DNA of 64,000 nucleotides. Source: Brasilonema sp. CT11. GTDB taxonomy: Bacteria; Cyanobacteriota; Cyanobacteriia; Cyanobacteriales; Nostocaceae. The stretch is from the NCBI RefSeq assembly GCF_017982655.1, contig NZ_JABXYX010000029.1:1-64000 (forward strand), written 5' to 3'. Position numbers and translations under genes: made by a program. Position 1 is the first letter of the stretch. Every line of letters starts with the position of its first letter. The notes under the pieces were generated by a model. That model did not search any database. It saw only the letters and a list, made by a program, of their open reading frames with translations, and was not told the DNA's origin. Below are positions 19,611 to 29,286 of this stretch, in pieces.

Positions 19611-19628
19611 CGGCAGTTAAAACTGCCG
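19611..19628. repeat. Palindrome at the end of an IS remnant
   Basis: CGGCAGTT (19611-19618) and AACTGCCG (19621-19628) form a tight hairpin with a two-base loop. A second inverted repeat, TTAAGT/ACTTAA (19580-19585/19592-19597), sits just outside. Terminal hairpins like these are typical of IS200/IS605-type element ends. It could also terminate crtR transcription. Confidence 0.5.
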
Positions 19629-19916
19629 TGTCGCATTTCCACCCCGATATAAATGCCACCTATCTGTTAACTCATTTAATTTCTTGACAGATGGCTTCGG
19701 GGCTTCCATGCTCCCGCGTGAATCAGCGTGATCTCCTGAGTGCAGCTTTGCTTCAACTGTGTCACAAAAGCGAAATCGCCTCAGCACGCTCTGAACGAAA
19801 CTTAAACTTACACTAAACCGTTTCGCCAGTTGTCGTTGAGAGCCTTCTTGATTGTTGTAGGCATCAATAATTTTTTGGCGTAGCTCAGTGGAGTAAACTT
19901 TCATTTTGATACACAT
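19617..19916 (-). pseudogene. Transposase remnant: IS630-type HTH joined to other IS sequence
   Basis: The first 48 residues (KVYSTELRQKIIDAYNNQEG, SQRQLAKRFSVSLSFVQSVL) are the N-terminal helix-turn-helix of an IS630/Tc1-type transposase. Immediately after RRFR the reading changes to unrelated sequence (about 50 residues) that runs into the hairpin at 19611-19628 and lacks any DDE catalytic part. An 8-bp inverted repeat, ATATAGTG/CACTATAT (19919-19926/19937-19944), lies just upstream of the start. I read this as a truncated IS630 copy fused to the end of another element. Confidence 0.6.
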
Positions 19917-20117
19917 TCATATAGTGGATTCTCTCACACTATATTTCACTCAAGTGAAAACGGCTATAATCACGCTGATTCTAGTTGTTCATCAACCTAA
20001 AGTTGATAATAGTCGGGAATCGCGTTTTTCGTGTTAGGCTATTATCCCACGTCTCACAGGCAAAGGGAGCGTGGAATAAATAGCCGATCAACCTAAACTA
20101 CAGTCATAAAGTACTCA

Positions 20118-22676
20118 TCAAATCACATCGCCAGTCAAGTTGTTACCTACCCCAAGAACAGAAGATGATTGGGTAATATCGCTGCCAGCACCACTATTGA
20201 AGAGGTTAGTATTAGGAGTGCGGGGATTGTAGCTGCTGGTGTCAATTGTCAATGGGTTGGGCAAGGCGTAAGCAATGTTCTCCCAAGGCACAAACTTAAA
20301 GTTGGTGTTGACGTTTTCACCATCGACAATCTTCGCAGGGAGATTTCTGCCATCCTGAGTAATAAACACACCATAAGGGAAGTTGGCACCCAATGGCACG
20401 TTGGTAACATCTGCACCATCTGACTCTTGAACGCTGTCAATTGTTCCATTGTTACCAACACCAAAACGACCTACGAAGTCATTTTGACCCTGACGATTAT
20501 AAACTGCAAAGGTGCTGTCACCTTGGCTAGAAGCTAGCAGGTAACCTGTACCATTTTTACCATAATAGATGGAAAGTCCTTCCACATCGTCTTCGACATA
20601 GCTGCCGCCTAAGTCTTTAACTTTATCAATCAACGTACCAGTTGCCCCACCGTTTGGTTCTGCTTGATACTTCCAAATTCCTACATCTTCCTGACCAATA
20701 TAGAGGAAGCCAAGTTCTTGATCTGCCACTGTTCCCTCAAGTTGGGCATCACGTTCAGCCGTCGTGGGTACTGTAAAATTACGTACTCTTTCAGCACCAA
20801 TCTTACCATTACCTGCGTCAATCAATTTGTACTGTCCAACATCTCCAGTTTCTCTACGATTGGCAAAGACGTAGTAATCATCTGTTACTGGACTATGGTA
20901 CAAAGCTATACCATAAGCACTCCGCGACGATGGTGAGTAGGGAGGTTCAAAGGGTAAGGATTGGAATAAAGTACCAATGCTACTATCTGTGATATCTTCC
21001 AGGTATTGACCGGAGGCATTAGCAGAAGGATTGATTTTGAAGATAGCTAGTTTATCGTTGTTCCGGTCTGTGGCGACGGCAATATCAACAGAATCACCGC
21101 CTAACTTAAAGCCATATTGCAGGTCAAGATTGTTGTAACGGATATTACCTGGGTTAAATTCTTGTAACAGATTACCAGACAAGTCATAAACTCGTAAGCC
21201 TGCATTTTTGACTGCTGTGAGTACTAAGCTTTGTTCTGGATTAGAGGAATTTACGTAGATAGCGGGGTCATCCGCATCGGTGCGTTGGTCACGTGGTAAA
21301 TTTGGGTCATTCAACAAGTCAGGACGGGTTTCTACTGTAGGTGCTACAGTAGGAACTAAGTCTGCATCCAAAGCGACAATTTGAGTAAATTGAGTCTGGC
21401 TAAAGTTGTTGTCACTCACCAAAACGATCGACTGACGACCATCATTCAGTTTTGGACCAAAGGCGATGCCTTCAATATTATCTGTACCTGTAGGTAAGTT
21501 GAGTGAGTTCAGGTTTAACAGTAAACGCTTCTCGGCAGGTTTAATATCTGCTATTTGTTCAGCACTGAGATTATTAAGAGAATCGTAAGACTTGATGTCA
21601 GTTGCTCCTTGCAAGCTGACTTCGTAGATTTTGATGGTATTTCCAACCCCTGCGGAGAAAGAGCGCTCTAATGCTAGTAGTGTACCTCGGTTATCAAGTG
21701 CGAGTAAATCTACTAAGCCATTATCACCAGAACCAGTTGCAGGATTTGGTGTTGCAGCTACTGCATCAGTATTATAAAGATATTCCTTCTCTGGCTGTCC
21801 GCTTACCAAGTTATATTGCAGAATACGAGAACGACTTCCATGGGTGAGTGTAGCAATAGAGCCATCTTGGAACAGAGCGTTTTCTGTTGCTGTGTATAAA
21901 GTCTTTCGGTTAGGCGTAATGGTGAGACTTTCAAATGCCAAGTTGTTGCGAACACCTGATAGTTGAGTATCGCCAGCATCGACAACACCGTTTCCATTAG
22001 TATCTTGTACAACAGGAAGAAACTTGCTAGGAACAGGTAGAGAACGCACTTGCTGTCCTGTGGTTAGAGAAAATTCATTGACAAAAGGATTTGTCACTCG
22101 ACCTGCACTGATATTCACCTCTCCTTCAGAAGAAATAAATACCGTATTATTTTTGGTTAAAGCAATGCCTTCAGGATCGAGACTGTTGAGTAGGAACTCT
22201 TTTCCATTCTCATCCTTGAGGGTAGTCACATCTGTGAATGTGACACTCAAGTCAGTTTTTTGAGGAGACGGAGTTTCTAGGGTAAATGTGTAGAAGCGGG
22301 CGGGAGCAATTTGGGAGCGGTCATCTGAGATAGTATAGAAGCGATTATTTGCTGCATCGTATGTGACTCCCGACAGTCCGCCAACGGGAGTATCTTTTCC
22401 ATCCACGGTTGCAGCAGTACCATTGGGGACAAAGCCGGTGGGGAAGATTGTTTGTCCTAAAAAGTCTACATCCGGAATTGTCTTACCTGGTTCTGTGGGT
22501 GGTACCTGTAAATCAGCCCATACCAAGCGATGGTCAGAACTCGGTAAACCACCAGGTAAGTTAGAGTCGTAAGTACCCACCAGTGGGAACAGGGGATCGG
22601 TGACTAACTCACCTTCGGCGCTATTGTTAGAAGAAGCATTGAACTGTGAAAAGGGGACTGTGTTAGTGGTTACCAT
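20118..22676 (-). CDS. Two-domain phytase-like protein (esterase-like phytase plus 3-phytase propeller)
   Basis: About 852 residues. The first half (about 30-430) is the 'esterase-like activity of phytase' type: RLVWADLQVP, GGLSGVTYDAANNRFYTISDDRS, DPEGIAL and NIEGIAFGPKL. The second half (about 460-830) is a beta-propeller 3-phytase: RTDADDPAIYVNSSNPEQS, DLQYGF, GQYKLIDAG, EDVEGLSIYYG. Such proteins release phosphate from phytate or other phosphoesters outside the cell. No classical signal peptide is visible, so export, if any, may use another route. The open frame extends upstream to a TTG at 22712; I prefer ATG 22676 (or ATG 22697), as neither alternative has a clear ribosome site. Confidence 0.85.
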   Translation of the reverse strand: MVTTNTVPFSQFNASSNNSAEGELVTDPLFPLVGTYDSNLPGGLPSSDHRLVWADLQVPPTEPGKTIPDVDFLGQTIFPTGFVPNGTAATVDGKDTPVGGLSGVTYDAANNRFYTISDDRSQIAPARFYTFTLETPSPQKTDLSVTFTDVTTLKDENGKEFLLNSLDPEGIALTKNNTVFISSEGEVNISAGRVTNPFVNEFSLTTGQQVRSLPVPSKFLPVVQDTNGNGVVDAGDTQLSGVRNNLAFESLTITPNRKTLYTATENALFQDGSIATLTHGSRSRILQYNLVSGQPEKEYLYNTDAVAATPNPATGSGDNGLVDLLALDNRGTLLALERSFSAGVGNTIKIYEVSLQGATDIKSYDSLNNLSAEQIADIKPAEKRLLLNLNSLNLPTGTDNIEGIAFGPKLNDGRQSIVLVSDNNFSQTQFTQIVALDADLVPTVAPTVETRPDLLNDPNLPRDQRTDADDPAIYVNSSNPEQSLVLTAVKNAGLRVYDLSGNLLQEFNPGNIRYNNLDLQYGFKLGGDSVDIAVATDRNNDKLAIFKINPSANASGQYLEDITDSSIGTLFQSLPFEPPYSPSSRSAYGIALYHSPVTDDYYVFANRRETGDVGQYKLIDAGNGKIGAERVRNFTVPTTAERDAQLEGTVADQELGFLYIGQEDVGIWKYQAEPNGGATGTLIDKVKDLGGSYVEDDVEGLSIYYGKNGTGYLLASSQGDSTFAVYNRQGQNDFVGRFGVGNNGTIDSVQESDGADVTNVPLGANFPYGVFITQDGRNLPAKIVDGENVNTNFKFVPWENIAYALPNPLTIDTSSYNPRTPNTNLFNSGAGSDITQSSSVLGVGNNLTGDVI

Positions 22677-22970
22677 AATATTCGTCTGAATAAGCATCAA
22701 CTGCAAAGACAAGCTTTAGATTTGGGACAATTAGCGATTTACAAATAACAAAATTGCGCATTCCTTCTATGAAGAAGCGCAGATTCTCAAATGATTACCA
22801 TCGCTACTTGTATTAATTTCTATTCAGCATCATCAAATTATCTTAGTTACATTAAGAAGTAGATAGCAAAAGGTTAAGACATCAGTAAACTTGTAACGTT
22901 CTTTACTTCTTTTGTGAATTAACCAGTCGAATGTGGAAGCTATGCTTATCTCTGCCGAGATGAAAAACAC

Positions 22971-23004
22971 AGATCCCCCACTTTGTCAGAGTTGTGGAGG
23001 ATCT
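22971..23004 (-). terminator. Terminator hairpin downstream of the response regulator gene
   Basis: Arms 22971-22981 (AGATCCCCCAC) and 22994-23004 (GTGGAGGATCT) pair with one mismatch. On the minus strand the stem is followed by GTGTTTTTC, as expected for the end of the kinase-regulator operon. A T-rich stretch on the other side could make it work in both directions. The rest of 22677-23163 holds nothing I can call. Confidence 0.6.
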
Positions 23005-23163
23005 TGTTTTGTTTTTCACGTTCATGGGTAGCGGGCAAAGTAGGCTTATGATTACAACTGTTATATAGGAATCCTGCCTAATTTCTGAATAAGATTTTAG
23101 ATAAAACCTTGATAAAAGGGGCTTTTCAGTCTCAGTATGTTTTCAAAAATCTTTGGAGGAGTC

Positions 23164-24021
23164 CTATATATTCAGTGAAGTTTTATAATCTTCGACTTTG
23201 CTATTGCGAATCAGTTGATGCTCTTTTCTCCAGGTTTGAGGAGGGATACTGTGATGTTGACGAAACTGGCGGGAAAAATGACACGCATTTTGATAGCCAA
23301 GTCCTAAAGCAATTTGCTCGATTGTTTGGTTAGTATCTTGGAGTAAAGAACGTGCTGCTGACATCCGGCGCTTGACAATCCAGTTGTTGACTGTTTCTCC
23401 TGTGATTTTTCCAACTCTGTTAGTCAAGTAAGCCGAAGAGTAACCAACTGCTTCAGCCACGTCACACAAAGTGATACCTTGGTCATAATTTGCCTCTATA
23501 TAGTCGAAAACTTCTTTGAGTTGCGGTATGGAAGGAAAGATAGATTCTGAGTCCACCGATGAAGTTGTGTCTGTTGCGACTGGTACTGAAACATTCAGGC
23601 AGCAAACAGTGTACCAGTGCTCCATAAGTTTTGTCTGCTTTTCTAATCTGACTGCTATGGCTTTCAGTAACTGCTGTACTGTACAAGGCTTGGTAATATA
23701 GTCATCTGCTCCCAATTCCATGCCTTTGCGAAGAGATTCGTGACCAGCGCTACCAGTGAGAAAAATAAAGGGTATAATTGCAGTCACAGGGTCTTGACGC
23801 AGCGTTCTAAGAACCCCAAAGCCATCCATATCGGGCATCATAATATCGCAAATCACTAAATCAGGTAGATGCTCTTGTGCTTTTTGGATGCCAGTAGTAC
23901 CATTTTCAGCATCTATGGTGTCGAAACCTTCCGCCTCAAGACCGTCTAAAAAGATTTTACGGCTCATGGCATTATCTTCAATAATCAGTATTTTTTTTGA
24001 GGATTTGTTTATCATGTTCAA
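23164..24021 (-). CDS. Response regulator with AraC-type DNA-binding domain
   Basis: The 285-residue protein starts with a receiver domain (about 9-130): the acidic pair in IIEDN, phosphoacceptor Asp in DLVICDIMMPDMDGFG (about 55-61), Thr in FIFLTGSAG and Lys in DYITKP. It ends with two AraC helix-turn-helices (about 175-275: DVAEAVGYSSAYLTNRVGK and IALGLGYQNACHFSRQFRQ). It follows the kinase gene by 31 bases and lies divergent from scyA. In Nostoc punctiforme a kinase/regulator pair in the same divergent position (I recall Npun_F1277/F1278) controls scytonemin genes, so this is very likely the cluster's activator. Confidence 0.9.
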   Translation of the reverse strand: MNMINKSSKKILIIEDNAMSRKIFLDGLEAEGFDTIDAENGTTGIQKAQEHLPDLVICDIMMPDMDGFGVLRTLRQDPVTAIIPFIFLTGSAGHESLRKGMELGADDYITKPCTVQQLLKAIAVRLEKQTKLMEHWYTVCCLNVSVPVATDTTSSVDSESIFPSIPQLKEVFDYIEANYDQGITLCDVAEAVGYSSAYLTNRVGKITGETVNNWIVKRRMSAARSLLQDTNQTIEQIALGLGYQNACHFSRQFRQHHSIPPQTWRKEHQLIRNSKVEDYKTSLNI

Positions 24022-24052
24022 TTGGTAGATTTTGATGTCTTTTAGCTAAGAG

Positions 24053-26032
24053 TTAAGAGCTAAGCGATGGTAGATTGACAGTAAAAGTCGTGCCAAAACC
24101 AACCACACTTTCCACGGTGATTTCACCGCCATGTAGATCTACAAGAGTTTTTACAATCGATAGACCCAATCCAGTTCCTGGTATACTGTCAATATTGCTG
24201 CCACGATAAAATGGCTCGAATATTTGTTGTTGATCGACTACCGGAATACCAATACCTGAATCTTTAATTTGAAAAATGACTTCTTTGTTTTGACGGCAAA
24301 GTATAAAAGTCACCGCGCTACTACCTGGTGAATACTTGATAGCATTCGAGAGTAAGTTAGTTAATATATGCTGTAGCAGTTTTGGATCTAAATAAGCAGT
24401 ACAGCAGTTACCTTGACTAAGAAATTTGATAGCTTTTTGGTTACCGTTTGCTATCTGTAGCTGTGCTACGATATCTGTGCAAAACCTCTCCAGGTTGAGT
24501 TGTCTAGGCTCACACTCTAGTCTTGCAGATTCAGCCTGACCGTACAATAGAATTTCATCTAATAATTCACTAATTTGCTGAACCGCAACTTGAATCAAAT
24601 CTAAATACGAACGATTTTTTTCCTCAGTCCATTGGTGAATATGACGTCTGAGTAAATCAGCAGAGAATGAGACAATGTTGAGCGGAGTGCGGAATTGATG
24701 GCAAAACATAGAGACAAAGCGTTCTCTGAGTTCGCTTAGTCGTTTTGCTTGCTCAAGAGCTTGACGAACCTCTGATTCTGCTTGCTTATAATCTGTAATA
24801 TCAATAGCTGTTACTAATTCAACTGACTGACTTGCAAAATCCAGCACTCCATCCAATACTCCCACTGTACAAGCTAGCCAGCGTACCACACCGTTTTTAG
24901 TCAGAATCTGCATCTCCTGATATTCATAGCAACCTGTTCCATCGTGCTTGTCAACCTGCCTGAGCTTTTTGTCTTTAATAAGTCGGTTTATATTAAAGTT
25001 ATTAAGCAATTCTTTTCTTGGATAACCAGTCAGTTCCTGTGCAGCAGGATTGGCATAGCAAATATACTGATCCTGAATCAGGAAAATACTCGCTTCTGTA
25101 GTTTCTGCCAAAGTACGAAATCTGGCTTCATTGATCTTAAGTGCTTCTTCTGTTTTTTTGGACTCAGTAACGTCCCAGATACTCCATACTCTACCTATAA
25201 TTTTGTCTTCAAACCGTTGTGGCTTAGAGTGATGTGCGAAGACTCTGCCATCCTTCAATTCCACCAAGTCATAGCTTTCTTTATCTGATTGAGTAGGCAT
25301 TTCCCAAACAGCCCGAATAAAAGTCTGTGGATCTTTAACTTTGTTCTCAAAAAAGCTTTTTGCTCGCTGACATTTTTTAGAAAGACTAACTGAGTTTAAA
25401 GGAAGTTGCCACATCTCCATAAATTTCTGATTGTAGCAAAGGATTTCTCCTTCAATATTGACTGCAAGTATGCCATTTGCAGTGGATTCCAACGTCGAAC
25501 GAAGTAGGGAAAGAGATGTTTCTAGTTCGGTTTGTGTTCTTTGATATTCAATAACTTCTTGCTCGAACTCTTGTTTTGGATCAGAGGTTCTGTCAAGATA
25601 CTGTTGTACGCTAAAGCCTACTAATTCATCACTACTATTACGAGCAAAGACACAGCCAACTTCTTTGCCTTGATACTCTATATAAGTAAGATTGATTTCT
25701 ACTAGAAAAACTCGACTTGTTTTTGTTTGATATCTAGATTGAAAGGTGAGAGAACCTTGTTGCTTAAGTGAAGTCCATTTTTCTGACCAATCTTGTGCCG
25801 AAAAATCTACATCTATATCTTCCAGTCTCATCCGGAGTAGTTCCTTACGAGAATACTCACTTATACGGCACATGGCATCATTGACGTAGATAATTTGTGC
25901 ATTCAACCCCACGCAAAAAGCAGCATCTGCAACTTGGTTAATAAGGAATTGTGCCAGCTTCAATTCCTCTTCCGGTTGTTGGCTTAATTGAGAATTAGTA
26001 TCAATTAACATAGACTCACCAAAACTCATCAC
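24053..26032 (-). CDS. PAS-domain sensor histidine kinase, scytonemin cluster partner
   Basis: The 659-residue kinase has three PAS-like domains (about 25-140, 175-290, 300-420). The dimerisation/phosphoacceptor segment is RFVSMFCHQFRTPLN, with the His in CHQFRTPL. The ATPase domain shows LTNLLSNAIKYSPGSS (N box), KDSGIGIP (G1) and GTGLGLSIVKTL (G2). No membrane helix is evident, so it should sense a cytoplasmic or diffusible signal, by inference UV-A or redox stress. It shares an operon with the AraC-type regulator and is transcribed away from scyA. Confidence 0.9.
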   Translation of the reverse strand: MMSFGESMLIDTNSQLSQQPEEELKLAQFLINQVADAAFCVGLNAQIIYVNDAMCRISEYSRKELLRMRLEDIDVDFSAQDWSEKWTSLKQQGSLTFQSRYQTKTSRVFLVEINLTYIEYQGKEVGCVFARNSSDELVGFSVQQYLDRTSDPKQEFEQEVIEYQRTQTELETSLSLLRSTLESTANGILAVNIEGEILCYNQKFMEMWQLPLNSVSLSKKCQRAKSFFENKVKDPQTFIRAVWEMPTQSDKESYDLVELKDGRVFAHHSKPQRFEDKIIGRVWSIWDVTESKKTEEALKINEARFRTLAETTEASIFLIQDQYICYANPAAQELTGYPRKELLNNFNINRLIKDKKLRQVDKHDGTGCYEYQEMQILTKNGVVRWLACTVGVLDGVLDFASQSVELVTAIDITDYKQAESEVRQALEQAKRLSELRERFVSMFCHQFRTPLNIVSFSADLLRRHIHQWTEEKNRSYLDLIQVAVQQISELLDEILLYGQAESARLECEPRQLNLERFCTDIVAQLQIANGNQKAIKFLSQGNCCTAYLDPKLLQHILTNLLSNAIKYSPGSSAVTFILCRQNKEVIFQIKDSGIGIPVVDQQQIFEPFYRGSNIDSIPGTGLGLSIVKTLVDLHGGEITVESVVGFGTTFTVNLPSLSS

Positions 26033-27340
26033 CCTTTTCTAATCCACTGTATAATTTTTGACTCTAAGGCTTAAGAGACTTTGAAATCGAAATTTCATAA
26101 ATTTGCTGTTACGTTTTATATTCTCGACTAGATTACTTTATCAAATCTTTTGAAAACTTAATATAAATTTACAATAAAGTTATAACTATTAATTGTTTTT
26201 CCGAAAAAATATACGTTTTTTTTGACAAAAGTTTTAGCTGTGTGCTATTGGCACTGGAAAAACTGATTTTTTTCATATTAGGTATTAGTTATTACTTTTC
26301 ATCTTCTGTTGAACCTTTGCTTCTTAATATTGTTACTAGCTAAGAGTAGTACTAGCTTAAGGATTTATCTTGGCTTATTAGTTGCAAAAATAAGTCTATT
26401 TTTACTAAGTAATATTTTTTGACATAGTGATTCATAACACGCGCTACCCTGAAGTGATATTCAGCTAAGAAATTACTGGCGAAGTTGGCTGAACCTCCGA
26501 TAGAGAAGTGCGATACCTCGCTTGAAGTGGTAAATTCTTTCTCATAAACCGCCTAAATTGGTTGAGCTGAATAGAGAGCAAACAAATTTCTAAATTTTCA
26601 TAGCTGAATTGCTTTTAATCAACTTAATTTCTTTTGATTTACTCTTTTATGAATTCAACTACAAAAGATTTTACAATATCATCTGTCAAAAGATATACCA
26701 TAAAAACTTAAAAATATGTATTTGCTAATACTCATCTATCTTGGGATAGATTTTAGTAAAACCGAAGTGAGTGTTTTTGATAAGTAAATTTCTATTGAAA
26801 GGGAGTTTTGCAGCAAAATGACTACAATTTCTTTGAAATATCGAGCAGGAACAAGCAAAATATTAAATTTTTATTAAGAACAACAGCAACTTTTTTTGTG
26901 GTGATTTTATCCATCGCTTGTCCTGAGTTTTTCTCAGGTAGCTTGATTTTTATGTAAAAATTAACACATGTCACAGATGTAACAAAATAACATACTGTAA
27001 AGTACCAAAAGGTAGAGAAAAGTTGTTTAAATAGTTCTACATATCATATTTAGTACAAACAAAAAATCTGACAACCTAATCAAAAGATTTTTCATTGCAG
27101 TAAAGTATCTAGCTTTTGTAGTCTTGTTTCCATAAGCACAGCCTCAATTGTTTAACTTCTTCGCAACAAGTTTTTTTACTGACGAAAAGCGATGACTCAG
27201 CTTTGCCAGTGTTCGTCAAACTGGATCGTAAAAATGTAGAAAAAATGGGGACATGAGGGATACTTAAGGCTGTGTGTGCAAGTGCAGCCTGAGAAAGCAA
27301 ACTGGTAGCCTCTCCAACAATCAGGGAACATGTAGACACA
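26033..27340. promoter_or_regulatory. 1.3-kb divergent regulatory region upstream of scyA
   Basis: No coding frame is convincing in this AT-rich span between the kinase gene and scyA. It should contain the promoters of both and the regulator's binding sites, but I cannot mark them from sequence. A structured segment at 26458-26573 is listed separately. The span is much longer than the other intergenic gaps in the cluster, which suggests a long leader or an RNA gene. Confidence 0.5.
26458..26573 (+). ncRNA. Candidate structured RNA upstream of scyA
   Basis: A closing stem TATTCAGCT (26458-26466) / AGCTGAATA (26565-26573) encloses about 98 bases. Two smaller hairpins lie inside: GTT-GGCTG-AAC around 26484-26494 and GCGA-TACC-TCGC around 26510-26521. 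The strand is unknown; it is listed as plus because scyA follows. The segment is richer in G+C than its surroundings. No family was recognised and this could be chance. Confidence 0.25.
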
Positions 27341-29212
27341 ATGAGCCAAAATTTTACTCAGACAAATTCTCAAGCCGACACTCAGCCATACGACGTGTAC
27401 CAACCAACGGACTCTTCCAAAGAGCAGACAAATGGTAATTCCAATGGTCACTCCAAAAGTGCAGGAGTTTTACAAAAGCGATCGCTGACAGTTTCAGATG
27501 CGATCGCCAACATGATGGAAGATTTGGGAGTCAGCTGCGCCTTTGGCGTCAATGGGGGTGCGATGGCAGGTCTTTGGGGATCGCTATCGAATAGCCTATT
27601 ACAAGTGATGAACTGTCGTCATGAGGCCGGAGCTGCTTTTGCAGCAACTGAAGCGTACTTTGCCACTGGTCGTCCCACCGTAGTATTTACTACTGCAGGA
27701 CCAGGCATAACCAATGCTCTGACTGGATTATTTGCTGCTAGAGGTGAGGGTGCGAAAGTGATTTTGCTGTCAGCTTGCACCTCCTCATCACAGCGCGGAC
27801 GGTGGGCAATACAGGAAACCAGCAGTGACACTCTGCCAACTGAAGGAATTTTTACCTCAGGAGCGCTGTTTAACTATGCTACTACTGTGGAGAGTGCTGC
27901 ACAACTGCCACAGATTTTTCGTAAACTGGCTCTGGGTATGTCGCAACCAGGAGGCTTTGTCGCCCATTTGAGCATTCCCACAGCTGTGCAAACAAGTCCG
28001 CTTGATAGGACGCTTTTGTTCCAAGGAATTAATTGTTCTTCGGTAGTGCCACATCAAGAAACAATTGTTAAATGTACACAATTGCTATCAGAAGGACCGT
28101 TTGCCATTTGGGTAGGTTTTGGTGCCCGTGGTGCAGCAGAAGAAATTCTCCAATTCGCCGAGCTAACCGGGGCAGCAGTTATGTGTTCACCCCGTGGTAA
28201 AGGTATTTTTCCGGAGGATCATCCTCAATTTGTCGGGGTTACAGGCTTGGGAGGTCATGGTTCCGTTATAACCTACATGCAACAGCAAACACCTTTACGA
28301 ACACTTGTGCTGGGAACGCGTTTGAGCGAACCGACTTGCTTCTGGAATCAAGCACTGGTTCCCCCTGGAGGATTCGTGCACGTCGATATCGACCCAACAG
28401 TTCCAGGAGTCGCGTATCCAGAAGCGGAAACCTTTGCTGTCCAATCAGACATCAAAGCATTTTTACAAGCGCTGTTGCAATTTGACGATGAGTTTGTAAC
28501 CAGTACCCCAGTTACATCTTTGTTACCTCGTCCTGAAGGTCAGACAATTCAACCAGGTTCAGACTCTCCAGTCAGACCAGAGGTGTTGATGGAAGCTATT
28601 CAAAAGGTAATCATCGATAACAGCGATGCCATAGTGATGGCCGAGTGTGGTAACTCGTTTCTTTGGTCAACACATTTACTGCAATTTGCAAGCGCAAATC
28701 GTTACCGCATCAGTACCGGAGTTGGGGCTATGGGTCAGGCTGTAGCGGGAGTTATCGGAGCAGCAGCCGCACGCAATGGCAAAGCAGTCGCCATCGTTGG
28801 GGATGGGGCAATGCTGATGAATAATGAAATTAACACAGCTGTGAAATACCAAATTCCTGCCGTCTGGATTGTTCTCAACGATGCTCGCTACAACATGAGC
28901 TACCAAGGCATGGAAATGTTGGGACTCAAAGGTGCTGATGCATCAATTCCGCAAGCAAATTTTGCACTGATAGCTCGCGGTATGGGAGCCGAAGGAATCC
29001 GCATCAGTAAAGAAATGGATGTTTTCTCAGCCTTAGAGCAAGCAATGGCAGCCACTGGTCCAATCGTTGTCGATGTCGTGATTAACCCAGATAGACGCGC
29101 ACCCTCCAAAGGACGCAATGCAGGTTTGGCATTACAAGGAATCAAGTCAGATCCAGCCCAAAAGACCGAATTGCAGGTGTTATTTCCACAAGTATCATTT
29201 CCCAATGCCTAA
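27341..29212 (+). CDS. scyA: Scytonemin synthesis enzyme ScyA (ThDP-dependent)
   Basis: The 623-residue protein is homologous to acetolactate synthase. After a Gln/Ser/Asn-rich extension (about 1-45) it has the ThDP Pyr-binding domain (CAFGVNGGAMAGLWGS, RHEAGAAFAATEAYF with the cofactor Glu). A central domain follows, then a PP domain with VGDGAMLMNNEINTAVKY, the GDG...N Mg/ThDP site. In N. punctiforme ScyA couples indole-3-pyruvate with p-hydroxyphenylpyruvate to give the beta-ketoacid precursor of the scytonemin monomer. It is first in the plus-strand cluster, with scyB 56 bases downstream. Confidence 0.95.
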   Translation: MSQNFTQTNSQADTQPYDVYQPTDSSKEQTNGNSNGHSKSAGVLQKRSLTVSDAIANMMEDLGVSCAFGVNGGAMAGLWGSLSNSLLQVMNCRHEAGAAFAATEAYFATGRPTVVFTTAGPGITNALTGLFAARGEGAKVILLSACTSSSQRGRWAIQETSSDTLPTEGIFTSGALFNYATTVESAAQLPQIFRKLALGMSQPGGFVAHLSIPTAVQTSPLDRTLLFQGINCSSVVPHQETIVKCTQLLSEGPFAIWVGFGARGAAEEILQFAELTGAAVMCSPRGKGIFPEDHPQFVGVTGLGGHGSVITYMQQQTPLRTLVLGTRLSEPTCFWNQALVPPGGFVHVDIDPTVPGVAYPEAETFAVQSDIKAFLQALLQFDDEFVTSTPVTSLLPRPEGQTIQPGSDSPVRPEVLMEAIQKVIIDNSDAIVMAECGNSFLWSTHLLQFASANRYRISTGVGAMGQAVAGVIGAAAARNGKAVAIVGDGAMLMNNEINTAVKYQIPAVWIVLNDARYNMSYQGMEMLGLKGADASIPQANFALIARGMGAEGIRISKEMDVFSALEQAMAATGPIVVDVVINPDRRAPSKGRNAGLALQGIKSDPAQKTELQVLFPQVSFPNA

Positions 29213-29286
29213 TTAAATTGTAGTAAGCGCAAAGACTGTTTACTCCAAACACGATAGGTGATATATAGGTGAGCGAGGAGATAGTG

